Positions 44,342 through 56,352 of a stretch of 64,000 nt of DNA are shown here, in pieces. A program made the translations under genes and the position numbers. The DNA is from Arachnopeziza araneosa. Lineage: Eukaryota > Ascomycota > Leotiomycetes > Helotiales > Arachnopezizaceae. Each line of letters opens with the position of its first letter. Within the stretch, counting starts at the first letter, position 1. The stretch spans positions 40,754-104,753 of the forward strand of contig QYAI01000106.1 in assembly GCA_003988855.1 (NCBI GenBank). The letters are read 5' to 3'. The notes beneath the pieces were generated by a model. The model did no database searches. It was given only the letters and a program-made list of their open reading frames with translations, and had not been told where the DNA came from.

Positions 44342-45603
44342 ATGTTTGATCGTGCACGAGCACAAAGACCTCACAGGAAGTCAAGGGGAGGTTGCAAGAT
44401 CTGTAAAGCGAGGAAAATCAAGGTATGCTACACCCAAGCCCAAAGGTAATGGAAGTTATGTTAAGTGGTGCATAGTGCGATGAAGTGCGTCCGGTGTGTG
44501 GGAATTGTGTCAAAAGATTTCCCAACCCAGAGGCAGAGTGCGAATTCGATCCCGCTTCACCCCAAGCTGGACGTTCTCCAACTTCAACAACGGGTTCAAT
44601 GCAAGATCTACCGATACTAAGTGCTCAGGCTGCCTCAAGTTCCAGTTTTTCCAATTCACGTTCCATGGAACTTCGCTTGTTCCACCATTTTTCAACAGTC
44701 ACATGCCTTACGATGCCTACTTGCGAAGAACCAGCTGGTCTCAACATGTGGAAAGTCATAATTCCTTCCATTGCATTCGAATGCTCTTATATTTACAGCG
44801 CTATACTCGGGATATCGGCTGTTCATCTCCTAACTCTAAACCCTGGCGACAAAGCTCTGAAGGCAGCAATTTATCAATATATGGGCGAGACGGTCTCTGC
44901 TCACAGAGAAGAAATGCGAACCAGCGATAGTAGCAACTCCTTAAACCGCTTCACGGCATCTGTGCTAATCACTATGCATGCCAAGCTTCGGGCCCAATTT
45001 GAAGCAAACAGTGGCGTTCCATATACGCTTCCCATCAATTATTTCATAATGCAGAATGGGGCCAATGATCTATGGCTGGAGAAGTCGGACTGGAGTTCTG
45101 AAATCAAGGATTATATCAATTGTTACTCTCATCTCGCGCCTCTCCAGGAACCATACAAAACCCCCGGGTTTCACAATCATACGTATATCAATCACGACTT
45201 TCCCCACGATCCATTACCTTCTTTTGTAGAGTCCGAGAACTCTATAACTCCTACCCGGAAAAAAATATACAATAAAGCTTTCGCATACATCTCTTTGATC
45301 AAGGAATGTATTATCAGCGGCGAAAAGCCATCCTGGATTCAATATCGTATCGCGATTGCTGCCAGCGTTCTTGGAAAGAACTTCTGCGCGTTACTGCAAG
45401 AAGCGGATCCGCTAACTCTAGCCCTTGCCGCTCGGCTTTTTGCTTTGCTCAAGTTTGTGGACGACCCTTGGTGGTTACAAGGGACGGCTGAGTTGGAAGT
45501 AAGGGGTTTGAAGACTCTGGTGCCAGAGGAGTGGAAATGGGGAATAGAATGGCCACTGGAGATTGTGGAAAATTCCTCACTTTATAAAAGAGAGAAAGAA
45601 TGA
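44342..45603 (+). CDS. Zn2Cys6 transcription factor
   Basis: Two exons, 44342-44422 and 44476-45603, with a 53-bp intron (GTATGC...GCATAG) inside the zinc cluster; 402 residues. The spliced cluster reads CKICKARKIKCDEVRPVCGNC with the sixth Cys ten residues later, near residues 19-50. The remainder has a short fungal-specific domain: LFHHFSTVTCLTM, WKVIIPSIAFECSYIYSAIL and ISAVHL, the pattern of the small (DUF3468/fungal_trans_2) regulators. At 402 residues it is a compact member. It may control the adjacent RTA1 gene. Confidence 0.9.
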
Positions 45604-46285
45604 GGATCCGATAGAGGTAGGATTGATTGAAGAGTAATCTACTTAGTTATACCAACTTCTCTACTTTTAGTATTTCTACTACTTTAACAGTTAAAATCTC
45701 TGTTTAAATCTCGATTTTATGTACTTTATTAGAAAAACAAGTAGTGTGGACGTAATAGATGCAGAATATTTACTTGCTTATTCGAGCCTTCCAAAGCTAC
45801 TTAGTGCTACAAAATCATAATTTGTGCTGCTAGCAGGAGTACATAGAAGGGATACTATTATCACGGCTTGGAAAACAAAAGAGCCCCGTTCGATGACTGC
45901 AAGAACTTGTCGACGATTTCGACTTATTTAGACATACACTATACGACGTAAGTCTTAAGTAAAAACCTCAAGCAGGAGTATAGACTTTAAAAAAGGGTTG
46001 GGGCCTCAGTTGATGCAAAGAGATCTGACAGACTCTCTACGTCGTTCTAGAGATTCCTAGACTTAGATTTGGTGACTGCCCTAATAGGAGGTCGTTGAGG
46101 AAATGCAGTGAAAGTCGATGATTCATTCCCACTTCCAACATTGTCCAGTCGAGTCCGAGTTGTGAATAACCCGTCTCCAAGTTTCAACAGAGCCTATATA
46201 ACATCCACTGCTAGATGCCCAAGATGCCCAAGATGTACTCCTGACATACCAGTTCATCAACAAACCAAAACATTCTCTAGAAGCA
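45604..46285. other. Intergenic
   Basis: AT-rich 3' flank and the leader of the broken GNAT gene. A short triplicated string (CCAAGATG repeated near 46217) is present. No gene seen. Confidence 0.4.
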
Positions 46286-46804
46286 ATGGATAAATACTAC
46301 ACCGTTACACCAACCATTACCATAAGAAATGTTAAAGACGACGAAACAAGACAGTACAAGTTTATCAGCGAAAGCCAAAAAGACATCGACGAATGCCGCA
46401 ACACTATCGACCGGTTGAAGAATAGAAAAGCAATACTGTTATTCATGATCATCAGGCCCCAAGGCACGCTAGGGATTGCAGAGAGCGCTGACGAGTATGT
46501 CAGCGAGGGAAGGGTCATCGGTTTTATCTAGATTGACCGCGATGCGCAAAACACCGGCGATGTCAGATTCCGGACGCATTGTAATTATCAGATGAAGGGG
46601 TACATGAAAGAAGCTCTCCGAGCTGTCTTCAATGACGCCCTCATCTGGAGGGCTTGTCGGAAGTCTCTCAACGTAACCGTAGCACACAGCAATACCGCGT
46701 GTACGTCCTTAATGAATCAGGACATTGGGTTGGATAAGTATGCGCAGGATGACTATTCAGGTTGGGAGCCGATGGTTAAGTATACGTTTGGGAGGGGTGA
46801 ATAG
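46286..46804 (+). pseudogene. GNAT-type acetyltransferase, one in-frame stop
   Basis: One frame runs from ATG 46286 to TAG 46802-46804 but is cut by TAG at 46529-46531. Before the stop: YYTVTPTITIRNVKDDE and GRVIGFI; after it: IDRDAQNTGDVRF, then HCNYQMKGYMKEALRAVF, the acetyl-CoA loop and following helix of the GNAT fold (here MKGYMKEAL), and SLNVTVAHSNTACTSLM. Protein similarity to a GNAT enzyme continues straight across the stop with no shift, so a single nonsense change explains it. Whether the population carries an intact allele is not known. Confidence 0.65.
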
Positions 46805-47451
46805 GAGGTAGCCGCAAGTAAGACAACCAAACGTGAGGAAGACAAACGCGAGGCAGCCCTACGTGAGGCAGCCCTGCCTGAGATGTAAGACTTGCTATAA
46901 AAGCCTGTGTTGCTACCTTTCGATGTCTCGAGGAAGTCTTGGGGGATTGTACGTTTAGCAGGTAACCATACCAATCGATGCTTTTGTAAACCAGCGCGTG
47001 CGCCAAAGAAAAATGCCTGTGAAGTGTGATGCAAACGCGTATACCGCCTCTTTTCTTTTCGTGGGTTTCTTTGAAACCGGCGTCCTCCTTGCATCTTCGC
47101 CCAGGTGGATCACACTTTGATATCGGCCAGACTTTTCCACGGCACAGACTCATGCCAAAACACTTCTGACTGAAGATTGAGTCTTGAGCTCTAAATACAT
47201 TAGCGTGATTTATTCTACGCTTAGCAGTGAAGCGAAAATTGCAATAGGTTATTTATGCATGTATAAGTTATGCTGAGTTGTTGCTGTTTTAATCGTACCC
47301 CTACGAGTAGTTAAGAAACCCTTGACGGAACTTTTGTCGTATTACCAAGTTAATATTCTCAACTTGATCTGGAGCCATAGAGGGAACTTTCAGTTTCTAA
47401 ACTAGAAATGACATCAAACGCTCTTTAGGATGTCCATGTTTGAATTGAAGG
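46805..47451. other. Intergenic with short imperfect GTGAGGCAGCC repeats
   Basis: Three imperfect copies of a CGTGAGGCAGCCCT-like string occur at about 46831-46880. Two overlapping minus-strand frames are translations of this repetitive patch and have no family resemblance. Confidence 0.4.
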
Positions 47452-49767
47452 TCATAAATACAACCTCCCACCGCCGAACCCCCCTCCTTTCTCCCCAGCC
47501 CTCATTTCATCTATCAAGCCGACAGTCTCCACCTCATTTCCAATACCAATTCTACCCACTCGTACCCGGACACCAGTTCCAATCTCCCATCCTCCTTCAA
47601 CCTGTCCAACGTCTCCGAGTTTGATCCTGAGTCGCTGCATAATGCAACTCCGTTCAAAGCCATCTAATCGTATGCCGCCGTTGGGGAAAGAGATGTGTTC
47701 GGAATCGCGGAGAAAGGAGGATATGTAAGGGAGGTAGTCACGGAAGAGAGTGCGTCGTGTTAGATAGGCGGAAATGAGAGCTGAAAGGAGAATCATGGTT
47801 GTCGAAATTATATACAGAGAAAACCATGGGATAGAGATAGACCAATAAGCGGAGGAGGAAAGAGAAGAAGTTGAGGTGGTAGTGAGGGTTGAGAGGAGAG
47901 ATTCGAGCTGGGTTGTTAGGTTCCCTTGCGCTGCATCTGTAGCGGCAAACCCCGGGTTGAAGTTCGTTAGATACGAAGTCGAGTTCATGGTACTGCCTTG
48001 GAGAAACGTGTTGACGATTTGACTTAGTCGGTCACCAAAGTCTGAGAGTGGTAAATCTAGGAATCGAGACTCTTGATTCGAACTTGGAGCAGTATCGAAA
48101 GCAGGCCAGGTTTTGGACTGTATAAAAGAATCTGAGAGTGGGCTGAAAAGGTAATTTTGTAGAATATCGATGTTGTTCCTTTGGCTAGCTGAAGCTGGCA
48201 ATAATGACGTAAGTCCGATGAGGGTTTCGGCCATGGAGAAAGCAGTGAGTGTTGTAGGCATGTGTGGCTGCAATGAGAGTCGCTGTGCGGTAACGGTACA
48301 ATTCGGTGTCGAAGTTGTTGCAGTACGAGTGCAGAGAATGGTTGATTCAACATATGTTTGGGACGGGACGCAATATATTGATGCAGCGTTGAAACGGCCC
48401 GTAAAATCTTGATAGAGCAGGATGCCGGGAAGAAACGTATTATTCACGTTGTTTCCAATCAGTGAGTCGAGGCTCTGAACGGAGATGTTTGGAAGTATTG
48501 TGCTGATATCGTTACCTAGATAGCCCATCGCGAACGGTGTTGTCGATGTAAGATTTTGAGCCGATCGAAATAAGCCATTGGTCCCAATGAGTCCGGGATC
48601 GATAAAGACGCCATCTTGACGGGTAATGCTTGAAGTGATATTTTCGCAGTTGAGATCCATGTAAGAGGATTCGATGTTAAACGTTGTGGTTCCAATTGGC
48701 ACATCAGCAATAGGGATTCCAAAAAGCGAAGAGTAAGAGGGTACGAAGTCTCCATTCTGTTTAATCTGCCGAAAGCCGTCCTTATCTGGAGTAATATTAC
48801 TGAAACTTGAGAAGCGAGGAATTTTGACATTACCCCATAGGTCGCCTGTGCCATTCTTAATGGTTTCCGGTGCGAGCAAAGAAGCGGAGAATTGAGTCGC
48901 AAAGCCAGAAAACCAGGATTCAAAGACTGAAGATCCAGCAAAACTTGATTGGCGCGAGTTGATATATGTTGCCGTGGAATTGAAAGGCCTTGATTCTCCC
49001 TCTGTTGATGACAATATACGAAGAACTGCTTGACTACCAATTGGAGAGAGTGTCCAGAGCAGGATCAACCCAAGAGTCGCCACAGTAATCGATCCCATTT
49101 TGAAATGAGTGATCAATGCACCGCCTATAGTTCGACTTCCCATCAATCTCTCCAGAGAACCAAGTGAGGCGCCTTGCTCCAGCTTCCAGGACGCAAGTTT
49201 AACCATAGTTCTCCCAACTACCACTGAAAAACATAACGGGAACATGGTCCCAGCCTGGAAAGGTCAGTCTTGGCTTGATCTAAAGAAGTCCAAACTTACA
49301 ACCAAGATGAATTGGTGAAGAACATTGTTTTGACGAGTTTCCAATTCATTGCCATTCGCCCATATTAGCGCTCCTGCGAGAGCGTAGAAGGGAAGCGCAG
49401 TTGCGACAGCAAAAATGTCAACCACAAGATCCGCATACCGCTCTCTTTGCGTCCGACTTAAGGTTTGAGGAATCCCATCTAACGGAGATATGCTTCGATT
49501 CTCCTCGTTTCGAAATGGCGGAGCGAATCCCTTTACTTGAGTCCTGGTTGTATATTCGAAAATATTCCTCGGGCTATTCGGTAATAGCGTTTGTTGTTCT
49601 GGCTGCACCGTCCCAGCTGGGTCCGGACTTGCTGGGCTCGAGAGAAGATTTTGGGACTCGGATCTTGTCCTCGAATGGGTGAACTGAGGGTCTGCAGGTT
49701 CGATTTCGATCGCATCCATACTGTGGTTCTGGGCCCCATCACGTGAAATTCTTCTCGAATTGTCCAT
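47452..49767 (-). CDS. Fungal multi-pass membrane protein with large extracellular loop
   Basis: Two exons, 49767-49300 and 49254-47452, with a 45-bp intron (GTAAGT...TTCCAG); 756 residues. A polar N-tail of about 115 residues is followed by helices at LVVDIFAVATALPFYALAGA, AGTMFPLCFSVVVGR and ITVATLGLILLWTLSPIG. Next comes a loop of roughly 350 residues rich in N-glycosylation sites with scattered Cys, then a final helix (WFSLYIISTTMILLSALIS) and a cytosolic tail. The string WTLSPIGSQAVLRIL marks a fungal family present in many ascomycetes with no assigned function. A cell-surface role is plausible. Confidence 0.85.
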
Positions 49768-51453
49768 CCCTCAGACAGATTGAGGAGGTGGGGGAGATGA
49801 CTAGGCTTTAACTGCCATCCTATCTATAGAAGTGAAAACATATTGTGGGAATAGAGACAAGGGAACGAAGAATGAAACTGTTTGTTGGCATAACTCTTGC
49901 ACCCGCACACTGATGGCAGCGCGGTTAAATGCACTGGCTTAAGCTTATATGTTTGCGATTGGAGAAGTAAGGAGAAGTGGGTATGAGTACCATTGGTAGG
50001 ATTCGACCAAAATAGATCTGGTTGGTGGGTTGTCAGTGCGGGACGAACGCTTTCGCATGAAGTTCCGGAGCAGGCTCAGCCTCACTAAAATGCCTTGCTC
50101 CCTCACCATGTGTGCCGCAGACATGTCGCGTCTGAGCGTGCCGCGAGCTGCCATGTCGCGGCGTACATAAGGTTATCGTGCGGGGAGTTCAAACATCATC
50201 GATCTGAAGAGGGAAACAAGTTCGGAAAATCAGCCTTAGTGTGGCTTTGACTCTGTCTCCGGATGATATTGTCTTTTTTATCCGCTAAACGGTCAACTCG
50301 ACTTTGGATGAGGCCTTGCAGATGTCTCTGCTGGAGCAGAAGTGGCCGTCTGAATGGGATTCTGACCTCATCCTTTCGACAAGCTTGCATCTGTTGAAGT
50401 TGGTAATTGTGATTGGAGGCCGATCCCATCACATCGTTCTAGGCCAATAAGCTTACGTTGCCGGCTGAGTGTGTGTCTTGTCGTTTCAGCCCTGTATCTC
50501 CGGTTACTTCCAGGCCCCTGTCGTCGCATCACTGATCTTGCTGTCACAGCGGTCGGAATCTCAAGTTATCATTGGTGTGTTTCGGGTGACGTGGATAGGA
50601 GATGCCAACTTCCAAATTATTATCTCGAGATCAAGCACTAGGAGTGTCTAAGCGTTCGTCTTTATGAACAGAGATCGTTAGATCCTTGAAAGCCCTTGAG
50701 ATAAACCTTTTAGGTATCATTCTTCTTTGTCTTAAGTTTAGGGACTTGGAGTGTTGCGGCGGTGCGATGACAGAGGCCGGTAGGAAGTGGCTTGTGTCCG
50801 AGAGAACGGCCAGAATTACCAGTTCAAGGCACGAAATTGAATCAGTTTGACCCGCCACGCGATTGACATCAAAATAGTGGAGCATGTGGCAGTGGAAACA
50901 TGATGAGATAGCTTCGGCTTTCTATTCTCTACCAACCTGAAGACTCCCGAGTTCCGGTTTGACCCCTTGAAGATAATCTTAACCATATCCTGGCACAACT
51001 TCGACCGACATTTTCAGCTCAGATGATGTTTTGACGTATCTCGACGGACAATTCCTGATTTTTCTGGGATAAGAGGTAAGATGCAAGAGGTAAGATAAGG
51101 CTTTGGAATATCCCTTGGAGTCAGAGTGGAACTCTGGATAGTACCGAACATGCGTGGATATGTAAGCCTTGGTGTCATATCACCTTGTAGCGATTCGAGA
51201 ATAATCCAATAGAAGAGAACTAATTTAAAATCTCACATCACCAGGGGAAGGAGAAGTACGTGATAAGAAACATGCGACTTCGCCATAGAAGCAGATCATT
51301 CAGAATTCACTTCGCTAGAAGTAATGAGATAGGATAGCGTATTAAGTATCACTGCCATGCATGAGTAGTAAATATTGCTGGCCACGAAATGTCCAATGAT
51401 AATGCGCGCTAAATACTCATAATCTATCAATACTCCACCCAGTCTCATCTATT
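49768..51453. other. Long gene-poor stretch
   Basis: 1.7 kb with only short frames on both strands and no recognisable domain. It holds the promoter of the membrane protein and the 3' flank of lhs1. Confidence 0.45.
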
Positions 51454-54400
51454 TCACAACTCATCATGCTTTTCTTTTTCGCCGCCTTCTGCCGTGGGTT
51501 GCTCCTCCTGCTTTGTAAAATCGCTTCCCCCCTGCTTCTTAATATATTCCAATATTTCTTCCTCTGAAGGCATCTCATCACCTGGACCGAACTTGAGTGA
51601 GGGACGTCCCTTCTTGTCGCCATCTTTCTTCGATGATTTCTTGGATTTCTTGGCCTTGGGCTTTTTTGGTGGCTTCTGCGATTTGGGAGGCTGGCGCATG
51701 GATTTCATAATGAGCTCAACATGGATATCTCTTAGTACTTGCGCCTTAGCAGCAAGTTCTTTAGAAAGGATGACTGGATCTTCTGTGTTGCTAAGCTTCT
51801 CTTGAACTGACAATTTCTCATCTAGCCACGCAGAAATCTCATCGTACATTTTCTGAGGGCGAAGGAGATCTGCTGGACTGTAGACGGATGGAGGTAGGGT
51901 TTCTTCTTCGGCTGGCGCAGTCACAGTTGAGGAGACAGCATCTTCATCTTCCAAACCGGCAAAATCATCTGCAACTGGCGAGGGAGTCGTTGTAGCAGAC
52001 TCTGTTTTTCTTGCTGAGAGAGAAGAAGAGAATTCCTCGTGTTTTTTGGTCTCGTTTGCAATTTGCTCTGTGATGCCTTCGATCACTTGTTTGGTTTCTG
52101 TTAACGCATCTTGGAGAGCTTTCACCTGTACTGGCCTTTCGACTGCTTCTGACTTCCGTATTTCGATCGGCGCGACAATATCTTTCATCTCCTTCAATTT
52201 AGCCTTCAACTCCTCCCGGCTAGCATCAGCGCCACCAGAGTAAATCCATTCACTAGCTGCACTTGATTTGGCTTCCAAGTCAGTTCGTTCTGTGTCGGTA
52301 GAAGCTGCAATGAATTCAGTATTTTCGAGAAGGTCCCGAACTTTGTATGTGAATCCTTCAAGTTGATTGAGAGCCTCCTCTCGTTGTCGGCGGGCGCGAT
52401 CAGAATCATCGAATTCAGATATGCGATCTTTCATACGAGTGATCTCTGGTTCTGGAAACTGTGGAAGACCCTTTTTTTCCGTAATAAACTTGAGGGGAAT
52501 GATTTCCATTCGCTTGGTGAGCTTTCCTTTAGCATCCTTTGAGTCTTTAGCGGATGCAGACGCAGATGCGGAAGACGAGGTAGTGGAAGAGGATGCTTCA
52601 GTTGATAATGTCGTTGACACAGATTCTGTGGCATCTTCTTCTTCGGATAGTGGAACTTGATCCTTCTTGTCTTTGCCAAAGCCGAAAAGACCCTTGACGC
52701 TATCAACCATGCTTTCCTTTTCTTCCTCCTTGACTTCAACTTCGCAATCAACGACAAATCGAGAAATCTGAACCTCGCCATCTTCGGTCGAAAGCCGTGT
52801 GCTAAGTTTAACATTGATATCCCCATCTGTGCAACCAAATTTGTCCTTGAGACGAGCTACAGATTCAGTGAGATTTTGCGATGTGAGTGTCAACAGCTTC
52901 TTCTCAGCTGATCCAGGGGAAACATTCTCAGAGGAGGGTACATGCTGGTAGAAGTCAATTGTGAATGGATCTTGTTGATTTTTAAAAGTATATTGTTTCT
53001 CGGCGCCAAGAAATGAGGTCGGTTGCCATAGTCTCTGGTGTTGTGGCTTCTCATGAATATTTGTCCATTTGATACCAGCTGCGTAAGAAGCTGCCTCATA
53101 GCTTCTGATCTCTTTTACTCTGAACGATGGACTTAAAGCAGCTCCTCTGAATCCTGCCCCGAAAACAGCAGATTCATCAGAGTTGACATTTGTCCTGACC
53201 TTACTCGCATCACCGATGAACTTCTCAAGCTCCTTTTGAACAAAGGGTGTGCGAACGGCGCCCCCATGGAGAATGATAGAGTCGAGGTCTTTCACGGTCA
53301 AATCAGCTGCGTCTAAAGCCTTTTGCATTGCAAGAGTGATTCGAGCTGCGTGGGCTTCTGTCATGGTCTCGAATTCCGCCCTGGTGATCTTGTATTTGAA
53401 GTCGATGTCCTCATACAGGCCTTCAAAACTAGCTTGTGTATTTGCATTGGCGCTAAGAATTTGTCTCAATCTTTCGGCTTCTTTCAGGAGTTTGGCAGCG
53501 GCACGGCCGTGGGCTTGCACGGCATCGATTGTAGGGGCAACGCTCTTTGCTGCGGGCGATGCGATAAATTGGCGGATCATATCATCCACAATGATAGCAT
53601 TGAATGCGTCGCCACCCAGAGTTCTATCCCAGCCGGTCCCTACGACTTGAACTTCTTGGATTGTCTTGTTGAATTTGCCGACATCCTTAACAGTTCGGCC
53701 CTGGAATTTCAAGACGGTGGCCTTGGTAGATCCGGCTCCCATATCAAAAACCATGTGGATTTCGGGCTTTCCGCCTTCTGTGATACTGGGGAATGTCCTC
53801 GTTGTGGCATAATTCAATCCAACTGCCAGGCCGTCACTGATCAATTCTAACACTCTTAGTCCCGCCAGATCAGCTGCCAATTCCACCGCTCTCTTTTCCT
53901 CCGCCGTATAGAATGGCGGAACTGTGATGACTAGATCTTTTATTCTGCTGCCTTTTCCAGCCAGAGCTTCGGCGTTCTTTTGTATGCTTTGCAACTCCAT
54001 CGCCAGTATTTCCTCGACGGTCCAAGCTGCCTGGTCCTCAGCAAATGCAGAACTCTTGAAAGCTGCGGTTCCCTTCGTCTTCTCAGCCTCCAGCTTCAAT
54101 GCAGGGTGTCGCTGGGCATATTCTTTCACCGCTACGTTGTCTGCACCAAGACCAAGTAGAGTCTTCAGATTGGGGTAGACATCTCCTGGAAATCGAGCAG
54201 CTAGCGCAATTGCATCTGATCCATAGACTCTTTCGGGGAAATCTCCGCTCTGGATCTTCTTTGGAGGTTTGAAAGCCACCGCAGAAGTTTCTTTCCGCCG
54301 TGAGTCTTTTGTAAGAACGATCTCGAGAGGGATCCCAGGCTTAACCAGAGCAGCTTTGATGTATTCGGTTCCCAAGTCCACTCCAATCACCGCAGAAGCA

Positions 54401-54495
54401 GCCAGTGCTGTAGAACTGAAGAGGTAGAAGAGACAAATAATGGTGAGTAGGGGCGATGAGAATACTGAGTTCGATGAGCTTCTTGAAGGCGCCAT
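51454..54495 (-). CDS. lhs1: ER Hsp70-like chaperone Lhs1 (Grp170/Hyou1)
   Basis: Single exon, 1013 residues, start ATG 54495. The signal peptide (ICLFYLFSSTALAA) is followed by the Hsp70 ATPase opening VIGVDLGTEYIKAALVKPG; the phosphate-2 segment MVFDMGAGSTKATVL and the adenosine segment SIILHGGAVRTPFVQ confirm an intact nucleotide site. The substrate-binding part is extended and contains an acidic Ser-rich loop (SEEEDATESVSTTLS). A Lys-rich segment (KKPKAKKSKKSSKKDGDKK) precedes the ER-retention tail HDEL. Lhs1 acts in the ER lumen as nucleotide exchange factor for Kar2/BiP and as a holdase. Length, HDEL and the Grp170-type insertion make the assignment firm. Confidence 0.96.
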   Translation of the reverse strand: MAPSRSSSNSVFSSPLLTIICLFYLFSSTALAASAVIGVDLGTEYIKAALVKPGIPLEIVLTKDSRRKETSAVAFKPPKKIQSGDFPERVYGSDAIALAARFPGDVYPNLKTLLGLGADNVAVKEYAQRHPALKLEAEKTKGTAAFKSSAFAEDQAAWTVEEILAMELQSIQKNAEALAGKGSRIKDLVITVPPFYTAEEKRAVELAADLAGLRVLELISDGLAVGLNYATTRTFPSITEGGKPEIHMVFDMGAGSTKATVLKFQGRTVKDVGKFNKTIQEVQVVGTGWDRTLGGDAFNAIIVDDMIRQFIASPAAKSVAPTIDAVQAHGRAAAKLLKEAERLRQILSANANTQASFEGLYEDIDFKYKITRAEFETMTEAHAARITLAMQKALDAADLTVKDLDSIILHGGAVRTPFVQKELEKFIGDASKVRTNVNSDESAVFGAGFRGAALSPSFRVKEIRSYEAASYAAGIKWTNIHEKPQHQRLWQPTSFLGAEKQYTFKNQQDPFTIDFYQHVPSSENVSPGSAEKKLLTLTSQNLTESVARLKDKFGCTDGDINVKLSTRLSTEDGEVQISRFVVDCEVEVKEEEKESMVDSVKGLFGFGKDKKDQVPLSEEEDATESVSTTLSTEASSSTTSSSASASASAKDSKDAKGKLTKRMEIIPLKFITEKKGLPQFPEPEITRMKDRISEFDDSDRARRQREEALNQLEGFTYKVRDLLENTEFIAASTDTERTDLEAKSSAASEWIYSGGADASREELKAKLKEMKDIVAPIEIRKSEAVERPVQVKALQDALTETKQVIEGITEQIANETKKHEEFSSSLSARKTESATTTPSPVADDFAGLEDEDAVSSTVTAPAEEETLPPSVYSPADLLRPQKMYDEISAWLDEKLSVQEKLSNTEDPVILSKELAAKAQVLRDIHVELIMKSMRQPPKSQKPPKKPKAKKSKKSSKKDGDKKGRPSLKFGPGDEMPSEEEILEYIKKQGGSDFTKQEEQPTAEGGEKEKHDEL

Positions 54496-55210
54496 GTTGG
54501 GTATGGTAGTTCGCTACTGCTAAAAGAGTGAAGCAGCGTACGTGTGAAGGTGAGAAAGGAAAGGTTATAAAGTGGTTAAGGTAACCACATAAATCTGTCC
54601 ACAAGTCCCAAGCGTCGAAATGCAAGACTCGGAACAATTGAACGACGTGGGAGTGTATCCTTGGTGCGGGCCAAAAAGGACACTTTGCGCTTCCACGTTA
54701 TGATGAGGCCGAAGCATCAACCCAAATTTATTGCAGCCTTGCACGTGAGGCTGCAATGGCAAAAACGGAAAAATGTCGGTGCCGTGGATGAAATCTTCTC
54801 GGAACAATAAACCACTGAACATGCTTGACAAGTCGATCCCGATGACGAAGATATTGTATGGGATATCGGCCATCTGTCACACCAACTCATCAAAGAGTTG
54901 ATCAACAAGTCTGCGGTAGGCATTGATATTCCCTCGACCTGCTTGCTATGCACATGATAGAACAACTAATTCTAGCACCGACCACGCCCTTGACATGTCA
55001 ACAACTCGCATGCAGTCACAACATTGGAATCTTCTAGCAATCGTCGTCCTGGCACTGAATTTGCAGCCTAAAGAACTTTTCTACGGTAAGGCTCTATAAA
55101 TACCAAACCACCTCTGACGGTAGTTCCCTTTCCAAAGAATAAATCGACTGCAAGCTGCAAGCTGGAAGAGCCTAGAATCATAGGTCAAAACAATCGCCAT
55201 TCGAAACATT
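54496..55210. promoter_or_regulatory. Divergent promoter region, lhs1 / GNAT gene
   Basis: 715 bp between outward-facing starts. It includes the UPRE-like site and a GCACGTGAGG string near 54741. No coding frame. Confidence 0.4.
54644..54650 (+). promoter_or_regulatory. UPRE-like GACGTGG upstream of lhs1
   Basis: GACGTGG lies 149 bp upstream of the lhs1 start codon; the core matches the fungal unfolded-protein response element recognised by Hac1-type factors. A single match of seven bases is weak on its own, but an ER chaperone gene is the expected target. Confidence 0.35.
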
Positions 55211-56065
55211 ATGGGGACTCCCTTTATTCAATTCCTAGCGCCACCAGATCTAGACGAGTATGATCGATCAAAACCTCCCTCCGAACAACCTTCCCACATC
55301 TCGAAGACGTTCTTAGACGCGATGGAAGTCAGAGAGCAGGTCTATGTAAAAGAACAGAGAGTGCCATTGGAGAATGAATTTGATAGCGATGATCACAGAG
55401 CATTCCATTGGGTAGGACGGCTTTCGTTTGTTCTTAGATCCAAGTTTAAAATCTTCTAGATCATATACGCCTCTGTCAATACAGTAACAGCACCAGAAGA
55501 AACAGATTCTGAGGGAATTGTGATTTCTCGCAAGAAGAGTGTTACTAGATCTCTTCCAATTGGCACGATTCGTCTTGTACCATTCCCTCACCCACCACAC
55601 CCCGAACCTGGGTCTTCTTATGCAGCAGATGCTTTAGAGACCTCAGAGAATCCTGAATCTATAAACCCACCACCTTTTATAGTCGATCGAGCTACAACAT
55701 ATCATGATGGGAAGGAGCCATATATAAAGCTTGGTCGGCTTGCTGTAGTGCAGGAATTCAGAGGTTCAGGCCTCGCAAAACTTCTTGTTGGTGCAGCGTT
55801 AGCATGGGCACAGCAAAATCCAACGTTCTTCAATCCCTCTGTGAAATCAATGGGAATGGCGAAGATGGGTGCTACAAGTCTTGAAGAGGTTCCTGTTTGG
55901 AAAGGATTGGTGTGTGTACATGCGCAGGAACAAGTAGCCAAGGCATGGGCCAAATGGGGGTTTAACCTTGATGAAGGGATGGGAACATGGGACGAAGAGG
56001 GTATCAAACATGTTGGAATGTTCCAAAGGCTTAAGGTTGAAACCAAGGGGTCATTATCGATTTGA
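55211..56065 (+). CDS. GNAT-family N-acetyltransferase
   Basis: Two exons, 55211-55411 and 55460-56065, with a 48-bp intron (GTAGGA...CTTCTAG); 268 residues. Exon 1 reads AMEVREQVYVKEQRVPLENE and FDSDDHRAFHW, the N-terminal strand-helix typical of fungal GNATs. Exon 2 supplies IKLGRLAVVQEFRGSGLAKLL, motif A with the QxxGxG-like pyrophosphate loop (QEFRGSG), and the last strands (GFNLDEG). An insertion of about 60 residues rich in Pro separates the two halves. The acceptor is unknown: relatives act on amines or on proteins. Probably cytosolic; no targeting signal. Confidence 0.9.
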
Positions 56066-56352
56066 GCTAGCTTGTTAAAGTATACCCATGTTAAAAATGC
56101 ACCTGCAGCGAGGCAAATTTACATTCTCTGGATTATTCCCCTTGAGCTTAATGACTATCAGATATATCAGCTAATTCTCTTTTGATTTCAATGGTCAAAA
56201 TTAGAGTGTTCTCTACCAGCACCTTACAACCTTGGACATACTAGCGTTAAATTCATACTAGTTCTCGCCAGTATTGTACTGAAATAAATCTACCATAGTT
56301 ATGAAATTCATGGCGCAACTTTAGCAAATCAATCTCTGGTTGAATGCGTCAG

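Noticed and set aside
46753..47153. Overlapping minus-strand frames of 113 and 125 codons
   Set aside because: They translate an imperfectly repeated patch and show no conserved features; the flanking broken GNAT gene is on the other strand.
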